Source of the DNA: Rhodovastum atsumiense
Lineage (GTDB): Bacteria > Pseudomonadota > Alphaproteobacteria > Acetobacterales > Acetobacteraceae
Assembly (NCBI GenBank): GCA_026225115.1
Contig: JAMFSE010000012.1
Span: forward strand, 1-42,269
Reading direction: 5' to 3'
DNA: 42,269 bases
Each line of letters begins with the position of its first letter. The stretch's first letter is position 1. Below are positions 36,225 through 42,269 of this stretch, piece by piece. A program made the translations under genes and the position numbers. The notes under the pieces are model-generated. The model was not told the DNA's origin. It worked only from the letters and a program-made list of their open reading frames with translations, and searched no databases.

Positions 36225-36835
36225 GCCAGGCGCTCCTTCAAACCATCAATACCGGCCTGGGTAATCACCAGAAAATCATGCTGCAGGATGTCGTAAACAT
36301 TTGCGCCGATGACCGGGAGAATATCCAGCCCATGCACGTTGCGGCTGGCGCGCAGGAAATTCTCATTTACCGTCGCATCGACGATCAAAGCCGAAGCCCA
36401 GCCGAATTTCTTCACCTTGGCTGCGACATCCTTGGTCTTATCGACGGCGCCAACCGCATCTAAAATCACCAGCTTGCCATCGGCAGCTTTCTGCGAGAGC
36501 GCGGAGAGCAGGCCCAGACGGCGCACTTTTTTATTCAGGCTATAGCCGTGGTCGCGCACGACCGGACCGTGAACCACGCCACCGGTACGGAATTGCGGGG
36601 CGCGCAAGCTGCCCTGACGCGCATTACCCGTGCCCTTCTGTTTGAACGGCTTGCGGGTGGTGCCACTGACTTCGCCCATGCCCTTGGTCTTGTGGTTGCC
36701 GGACCGGCGCTTGGAAAGCTGCCAGTGGACGACGCGGGCCATGATGTCCTTGCGCGGAGCGATGCCGAAAATCTCATCCGGCAGTTCCGCGGAACCCGCG
36801 GCCTCGGCATCAAAATTGTGAATATCGAGTTTCAT
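36221..36835 (-). CDS. rplD: 50S ribosomal protein L4
   Basis: A 204-residue tunnel-lining protein; in E. coli it represses the S10 operon. Seen: [39 protein letters not shown] (the tunnel loop), [21 protein letters not shown] and a C-terminal Rossmann-like half. No S10-type leader was recognised before rpsJ. Confidence 0.97.
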   Translation of the reverse strand: MKLDIHNFDAEAAGSAELPDEIFGIAPRKDIMARVVHWQLSKRRSGNHKTKGMGEVSGTTRKPFKQKGTGNARQGSLRAPQFRTGGVVHGPVVRDHGYSLNKKVRRLGLLSALSQKAADGKLVILDAVGAVDKTKDVAAKVKKFGWASALIVDATVNENFLRASRNVHGLDILPVIGANVYDILQHDFLVITQAGIDGLKERLA

Positions 36836-36841
36836 TTGAGT

Positions 36842-37516
36842 CTAGCCTTTCAAGCCGGCCGGAAACGCGGCATCGGCCGGACGGGCGCGCTTGATCGCAT
36901 CCCGCAACAGCACATAGCCACCCTTGGAGCCCGGCACCGCACCGCGAACCATGACCAGGTTGCGGTCTTCATCAATGGCGGCAATCGTCAGGTTCAACGT
37001 GGTCCTGCGATCCTGGCCGAGATGGCCTGCCATTTTTTTGTTCTTAAACGTCTTGCCCGGATCCTGACGGTTACCGGTGGAACCCAGGCTACGATGGCTG
37101 ATGGACACGCCGTGGCTTGCTTCCAAACCGGCAAAGTGCCAGCGCTTCATACCGCCGGCAAAGCCTTTACCCTTGGTGACGCCTGCAACGTCGACAAACT
37201 GGCCGACAGAGAAATGCGATGGTGAGAGCTGCGCGCCGGTTTCCAGCAACGCATCGGCATCGACGCGGAACTCAACCAGCTTGGCGGCCGGCTCAACCTT
37301 GGCCTTGGCGAAATGACCCTTTTGCGGCTTGCTCACATTCTTAATCTTGGCTTTGCCATAACCAAGCTGCACCGCATTATACCCATCCGTCTCGACGGTC
37401 CTGGCAGCGACAACCCGCACCTCATCGAGGTGCAGGACGGTCACCGGCACATGGGTGCCGTCTTCCTTGAACAAGCGGGTCATTCCCAGCTTTTTTGCAA
37501 TCACACCGGTACGCAT
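36842..37516 (-). CDS. rplC: 50S ribosomal protein L3
   Basis: A 224-residue assembly-initiator protein. Seen: [62 protein letters not shown] and the glutamine-methylation loop region [21 protein letters not shown]. The start at 37516 is set by family alignment. Confidence 0.98.
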   Translation of the reverse strand: MRTGVIAKKLGMTRLFKEDGTHVPVTVLHLDEVRVVAARTVETDGYNAVQLGYGKAKIKNVSKPQKGHFAKAKVEPAAKLVEFRVDADALLETGAQLSPSHFSVGQFVDVAGVTKGKGFAGGMKRWHFAGLEASHGVSISHRSLGSTGNRQDPGKTFKNKKMAGHLGQDRRTTLNLTIAAIDEDRNLVMVRGAVPGSKGGYVLLRDAIKRARPADAAFPAGLKG

Positions 37517-37529
37517 TTTTCTATCCAGC

Positions 37530-37838
37530 TCAGATCTTAATTTCGACTTCAACACCGGCAGCGAGGTCGAGCTTCATCAGCGCGTCCACGGTCTGCGGCG
37601 TCGGGTCAACGATATCCAGCAAGCGGCGATGGGTCCGGATTTCGAACTGCTCGCGGCTCTTTTTGTCCACATGCGGCGAACGGTTCACGGTGAACCGTTC
37701 GATATGTGTCGGCAGTGGGATCGGCCCCCGTACCTGTGCACCGGTACGCTTCGCGGTGTTGACGATGTCCTTCGTGCTGTTGTCCAGCACGCGGTGATCA
37801 TACGCCTTCAGGCGAATGCGAATATTTTGGTTATCCAT
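37530..37838 (-). CDS. rpsJ: 30S ribosomal protein S10 (NusE)
   Basis: A 102-residue protein of the head that also acts as NusE in antitermination. Seen: [42 protein letters not shown] and [22 protein letters not shown]. It follows tuf by 35 bp, too short for a long autogenous leader. Confidence 0.98.
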   Translation of the reverse strand: MDNQNIRIRLKAYDHRVLDNSTKDIVNTAKRTGAQVRGPIPLPTHIERFTVNRSPHVDKKSREQFEIRTHRRLLDIVDPTPQTVDALMKLDLAAGVEVEIKI

Positions 37839-37873
37839 ATTAAAAACCTATATCCTTCAGGGCCGGCTACCGA

Positions 37874-39061
<1,188 letters not shown>

Positions 39062-39120
39062 GTGTTTGCTCCGTGCGGGCTTCGCCCAAGATTAGGTGGG
39101 TGTTGTCGAAAATCCGGTAG

Positions 39121-39597
39121 TTACCAGCGGTAATGGCTGAAGGCCTTGTTCGCCTCGGCCATCCGGTGGGTGTCTTCACGCTTCTTCACAGCCGAACCGC
39201 GATTATTCACGGCATCCTGCAATTCGTTGGAAAGCCGTTCTTCCATCGTGTGCTCTCCACGCTTGCGGGCGCTATCGATGATCCAGCGGATCGCCAAGGC
39301 CTGCCGGCGCTCGGTACGAACCTCGACCGGCACCTGATAGGTCGCACCGCCAACGCGGCGTGAGCGCACTTCGATGGCCGGCTTCACATTGTCCAGCGCC
39401 TCGTGGAACAGGCGAACCGGGTCGGCATTCGCCCCGCCGCGCTTTTTCAACACGTCAAGGGCGCCGTAGACGATGCCTTCGGCGGCGGATTTTTTGCCGT
39501 CATACATCAGCACGTTCATGAAACGGCTGATGACGACATCCCCGAACTTGGCGTCCGGGAGAACTTCGCGTTTTACCGCGCGGCGACGTCTGCTCAT
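39121..39597 (-). CDS. rpsG: 30S ribosomal protein S7
   Basis: A 158-residue head-assembly protein; in E. coli it represses the str operon. Seen: [22 protein letters not shown] in overlapping blocks, [37 protein letters not shown] and [19 protein letters not shown]. It lies 12 bp after rpsL. Confidence 0.98.
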   Translation of the reverse strand: MSRRRRAVKREVLPDAKFGDVVISRFMNVLMYDGKKSAAEGIVYGALDVLKKRGGANADPVRLFHEALDNVKPAIEVRSRRVGGATYQVPVEVRTERRQALAIRWIIDSARKRGEHTMEERLSNELQDAVNNRGSAVKKREDTHRMAEANKAFSHYRW

Positions 39598-39609
39598 TTT
39601 TTGGTCCCC

Positions 39610-39981
39610 TTACTTCGGCCGCTTCGCGCCATAGAGCGAACGGCGTTTACGGCGCTTCGGCAACCCTTGGGTATCCAAAACACCGCGCAGGATGTGATAA
39701 CGAACGCCTGGCAAATCCTTGACGCGGCCGCCGCGGATCAGCACCACCGAGTGCTCCTGCAGGTTATGGCCTTCGCCCGGGATGTAGCTCACGACTTCGA
39801 AGCCGTTGGTCAGGCGCACTTTGGCGACCTTACGAAGTGCCGAGTTCGGCTTCTTCGGAGTCGTCGTATAGACGCGCGTGCAAACGCCGCGCTTCTGCGG
39901 GCATCCCTCGAGGGCTGGCACCTTGTTGCGCTTGGCAGCCGGCTCACGGCCCTTGGCAATCAACTGATTAATCGTCGGCAT
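39610..39981 (-). CDS. rpsL: 30S ribosomal protein S12
   Basis: A 123-residue decoding-centre protein. Seen: [34 protein letters not shown] with the lysine (K43 equivalent) that is changed in streptomycin-resistant strains present as wild type, [20 protein letters not shown] and [11 protein letters not shown]. First gene of the str group, with its own upstream leader region. Confidence 0.98.
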   Translation of the reverse strand: MPTINQLIAKGREPAAKRNKVPALEGCPQKRGVCTRVYTTTPKKPNSALRKVAKVRLTNGFEVVSYIPGEGHNLQEHSVVLIRGGRVKDLPGVRYHILRGVLDTQGLPKRRKRRSLYGAKRPK

Positions 39982-40389
39982 TTATCAATCCTGCTAATTT
40001 TGTCCCGGTGCCCTGAGTGTTTCCGCACCGGTTTGTCCACAAAAACAACCGCAAGGCGGGATAAATACCCCACCTTACGGAATTCTTCTCCAACCCGCGG
40101 CCTTAGCGCCCGAATTGCTCCGGGGACGGCGCCGCACGCGCCAGAAATGTGATCAAACCCGGTGCCGATAAGCCCGGAACCGCGAGAGCGCCTTCCTTAA
40201 GAGTGACCCCACCCCAAGTCAAGCATTTGAAGGTGGTTTCCGCCTTACAAAACGCAGCCCCTACTTCTTGGCATGGCTAGGCGGCTAAGCCCCGTTTTTT
40301 TGCTGCCACACAAACGTCATCAAGCCGCTATCGCCTGACCAAGCGTCTTTCTTTAGGTGTTCAGGGCGTTTTCTTGAGGAGGCTGAATA
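39982..40389 (-). promoter_or_regulatory. str operon upstream region with leader hairpin
   Basis: This 408-bp gap separates rpsL from the divergent methyltransferase. On the minus strand a 13-bp imperfect stem (40080-40068 with 40060-40049, CCGTAAGGTGGG / CCCGCCTTGCGG, two G-U pairs) is followed by TTGTTTTTG, which looks like an attenuator 67-100 bases before the rpsL ATG. A TTGACT at 40222-40217 with TTAAGG 16 bases on is a weak promoter candidate about 240 bases before rpsL. I see no open reading frame worth calling. Confidence 0.5.
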
Positions 40390-41121
40390 GTGTCGGACAG
40401 CATGCCACGCCCAGCACGGGTGCGTGAACTTAAGGAGCGCCCCGATCGGACTGCCCGCGCGCTGCGTGAACCCAGGGCCGATTTACGCCATGAGCTGACC
40501 GCCCGTGCGTTGCGCGTGCTCTACACGCCCAAACCGGCACAAATATGCTTTCCGCGCGGCCAGAAGAAATCTCTCTACGACCTTGCGGCTGAGAGACTCG
40601 GGACTGGTCCGGTCACGTATTTCGAGTTTGGGGTCCATGAAGGCTGGAGTTTCCGGCAGATCGCCAGCCGTTTCACGAATCCTGACTCAAGATTATACGG
40701 ATTCGACAGCTTTGAGGGGCTGCCTGAGGCCTGGCGCCAGAATAAAGACCGGGGCCATTTTTCGACCTCCGGCCAATTGCCCGAGATCAGCGATCCACGC
40801 GCTACCTTTATTAAAGGATGGTTCCAGAACACGGTTCCGGCGTTCCTGTCGCGCCAGCCGGTGTACAATACCGTATTGGTCCATTTCGATGCGGATTTGT
40901 ATTCGTCGACCTTGTTCTTGATGACGTCGCTATGGCATTTCGTGCCGGAGTATTATTTCCTGTTTGACGAGTTCACCCCCGACGAGGTCGTCGCGATGTA
41001 TGATTTTTGCGACGCCTATCCGGTGGAATTCGAGTTTTTTGCCTGCACCCAGGACGAGAGCGACGGCCGGCCGCTGCAGGTTTTCGGCCGTCTGAAGCGT
41101 AAGGAACTTGTCTTGCCCTGA
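40390..41121 (+). CDS. TylF/macrocin O-methyltransferase-like class I methyltransferase
   Basis: A 243-residue SAM-dependent methyltransferase of the TylF-type family. Seen: the SAM-binding VTYFEFGVHEGWSFRQIA, LYGFDSFEGLPEAW, a metal and acceptor region VLVHFDADLYSSTLFLM and YYFLFDEFTPDE. The first 55 residues are basic and variable. The GTG start at 40390 is supported by GAGGAGG eight bases before. Relatives methylate sugars in antibiotics and surface glycans, so a glycan target is plausible. It is the only plus-strand gene between rpoC and rpsL. Confidence 0.85.
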   Translation: MSDSMPRPARVRELKERPDRTARALREPRADLRHELTARALRVLYTPKPAQICFPRGQKKSLYDLAAERLGTGPVTYFEFGVHEGWSFRQIASRFTNPDSRLYGFDSFEGLPEAWRQNKDRGHFSTSGQLPEISDPRATFIKGWFQNTVPAFLSRQPVYNTVLVHFDADLYSSTLFLMTSLWHFVPEYYFLFDEFTPDEVVAMYDFCDAYPVEFEFFACTQDESDGRPLQVFGRLKRKELVLP

Positions 41122-41147
41122 ACGCCTAGACGCTGTCGTTCAGAGCC

Positions 41148-41534
41148 TCAAACCAGGGTAACGAGCTCCGAATAGGGCGGCAGCATCGGGTCGGCCGTAT
41201 AAAACCGAACAGGCTCGGCCATCGCCTGCGCTATCAACAGCCGATCGAAAGGATCGCGATGGTACAAAGGCAATTTGCCGACCTGCACGGCGGCTTCGGA
41301 ACGGATCTGCAGTTCGTTGAAACCGGTCTGGATTGCCGCATTCAGAACTTCCTGGGGATCGAAGGCAAAGTCGGCCCGCCCACTCGCGGATTTGATTGCA
41401 ATTTCCCAGATGCTGGCGACGCTGAACAGCACCTCGTTTCCCTCATCCTCGACAATGGCGCGAGTCGCTGGGTTTAGGCGTTCCGGCTCATCCAAAGCCC
41501 ATATCAGCAGATGGGTATCGAGCAGCAGCCGCAT
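41148..41534 (-). CDS. PIN-domain toxin, VapC family
   Basis: A 128-residue PIN ribonuclease. Acidic active-site residues are visible in MRLLLDTHLLIWAL (D6), ASIWEIAIK (E), DPFDRLLIAQA (D) and FYTADPML (D). Such toxins cleave tRNA or rRNA when freed from their antitoxin. It overlaps the antitoxin stop by one base, the normal antitoxin-first order. Confidence 0.92.
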   Translation of the reverse strand: MRLLLDTHLLIWALDEPERLNPATRAIVEDEGNEVLFSVASIWEIAIKSASGRADFAFDPQEVLNAAIQTGFNELQIRSEAAVQVGKLPLYHRDPFDRLLIAQAMAEPVRFYTADPMLPPYSELVTLV

Positions 41535-41776
41535 CAGCCTCCCTCGAACTCGCGCAACATCTCCTCGGGCAATGGCGCATCGAAATCATCCGGCACCTTC
41601 AGCTTCCCGCCCAGCACGCCGAGCTTGCGCCGCCCCGGCGAAGCCGCTTGTTGCAACGGCACCAAGCGGGCCACAGGCCGCCCAGCGCGGGCGATTACAA
41701 TCTCCTCCCCTTCGATGACGGCATCTATGAGGCGAGACAGATGGGTTTTGGCAGCATGGATGTTAACGGTTTGCAT
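41534..41776 (-). CDS. Antitoxin, Phd/YefM family
   Basis: An 80-residue antitoxin. The N-terminal DNA-binding half is MQTVNIHAAKTHLSRLIDAV with IVIARAGRPVARLVP, the standard Phd/YefM signature. The C-terminal half (PDDFDAPLPEEMLREFEG) is the part that wraps the toxin. Pairing of a Phd-type antitoxin with a VapC-type toxin is common in Alphaproteobacteria. Confidence 0.92.
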   Translation of the reverse strand: MQTVNIHAAKTHLSRLIDAVIEGEEIVIARAGRPVARLVPLQQAASPGRRKLGVLGGKLKVPDDFDAPLPEEMLREFEGG

Positions 41777-41789
41777 GACGCCAGGGCTA

Positions 41790-41817
41790 ACATTTAAACT
41801 AAACTTAGTCTAGTCAA
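41790..41817 (-). promoter_or_regulatory. Promoter and operator of the toxin-antitoxin pair
   Basis: On the minus strand TTGACT (41817-41812) lies about 36-41 bases before the antitoxin ATG. An inverted repeat ACTAA-AC-TTAGT (41798-41809) sits directly downstream, between the -35 and a TAAATG-like -10 at a short 15-base spacing. This is the expected place for autorepression. The DNA here is distinctly AT-rich. Confidence 0.5.
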
Positions 41818-41849
41818 TTGTTTTCGTATCGCGCGCGGCCATCCTGTTT

Positions 41850-41975
41850 GGCAGGGTCATTGCGAGGCCGCAAAGCGGCCGTGGCAATCCGTCTTTTTCT
41901 AGGCTGTTGCATCGAAAGATGGATTGCTTCGCGTCGTGCGAATGCACGCATTCGCGTGACGCTCGCAATGACGGC
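41850..41975. repeat. Palindromic intergenic repeat (GTCATTGCGAG...CGCAATGAC type)
   Basis: GGTCATTGCGAGGC near 41855 and CGCTCGCAATGACGG near 41961 are inverted copies framing the element. GGCAATCC and GGATTGCTTCG form an inner inverted pair. A further 15-bp stem lies around 41931-41960 (GCGTCGTGCGAATGC with GCATTCGCGTGACGC). GTCATTGCGAG/CGCAATGAC ends with GGATTGCTTCG arms are typical of dispersed palindromic repeats in alphaproteobacterial genomes. Only one copy is in the window. Confidence 0.75.
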
Positions 41976-41981
41976 ATGGAC

Positions 41982-42016
41982 AAAAAATGGGTGGAAGCCT
42001 TGCGGCGTCCACCCAT
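41982..42016 (-). terminator. Intrinsic terminator of rpoC
   Basis: Read on the minus strand, ATGGGTGGA pairs with TCCACCCAT, with an inner GCC-GCAA-GGC (GNRA tetraloop) above one mismatch. TTTTTTG follows directly. It starts 24 bases past the rpoC stop, ending the rpoBC transcript before the toxin-antitoxin genes. Confidence 0.9.
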
Positions 42017-42039
42017 CGTTTTTGGCGTTGGAGCTGCCC

Positions 42040-42269
<230 letters not shown>

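Noticed and set aside
40269-40299. Terminator on the plus strand before the methyltransferase
   Set aside because: A run of seven T follows only a 4-5 bp interrupted stem, and no plus-strand gene ends upstream.

Overview
The window reads as a chromosomal segment of a moderately GC-rich alphaproteobacterium, probably in the Acetobacteraceae/Rhodospirillales. The evidence is the fused shikimate kinase/3-dehydroquinate synthase gene placed divergently from xerD, hisZ coupled to purA, a DUF1491 protein, a 2[Fe-S]-type adrenodoxin-like ferredoxin, rpoC upstream of the str ribosomal operon, and the absence of rpmJ after secY. The family-level placement is inferred from gene content, not from a search.

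Region 1 (about 1-5.8 kb) is a catabolic CoA-ester cluster: an acyl-CoA synthetase with an apparent one-base frameshift, a YtcJ-like amidohydrolase, a crotonase-superfamily protein, a class III (CaiB/BaiF) CoA-transferase and a [2Fe-2S] ferredoxin. Both the crotonase and the CoA-transferase look circularly permuted: the region resembling the usual C-terminal part precedes the catalytic core. The substrate cannot be read from the sequence.

Region 2 (5.9-11.6 kb) is housekeeping: ppc, a His-rich one-helix membrane microprotein, then hisZ and purA overlapping by ATGA behind a good sigma70-type promoter. Region 3 (11.6-16.3 kb) concerns the cell envelope: a GT2 glycosyltransferase in AT-richer DNA, a polysaccharide-type ABC exporter (permease plus ATPase), a small SlyB-like lipoprotein and a lipoprotein lytic transglycosylase with a SPOR domain. 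Region 4 (16.3-19.8 kb) holds the aroKB fusion, divergent xerD, a PaiB-like flavin-binding protein and DUF1491. Region 5 (19.8-23.5 kb) is an NMT1/THI5-type ABC importer operon with a small basic protein at its end, facing a TupA-like ATP-grasp gene.

Region 6 (23.7-40 kb, all minus strand) is the ribosomal super-cluster rpsL-rpsG-tuf-S10-spc-secY-adk-alpha. fusA is missing from its usual place between rpsG and tuf. The alpha operon has its own TTGACT-N16-TATAAA promoter and a structured leader, an intrinsic terminator with a TTCG loop follows rplQ, and a perfect 19-bp inverted repeat lies between rplO and secY. Region 7 (40-42.3 kb) separates rpsL from rpoC with a TylF-like methyltransferase, a Phd/VapC toxin-antitoxin pair and a palindromic dispersed-type repeat. 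A strong rpoC terminator and the 3' end of rpoC finish the window.

No tRNA, rRNA, CRISPR array, insertion sequence or prophage gene was recognised.
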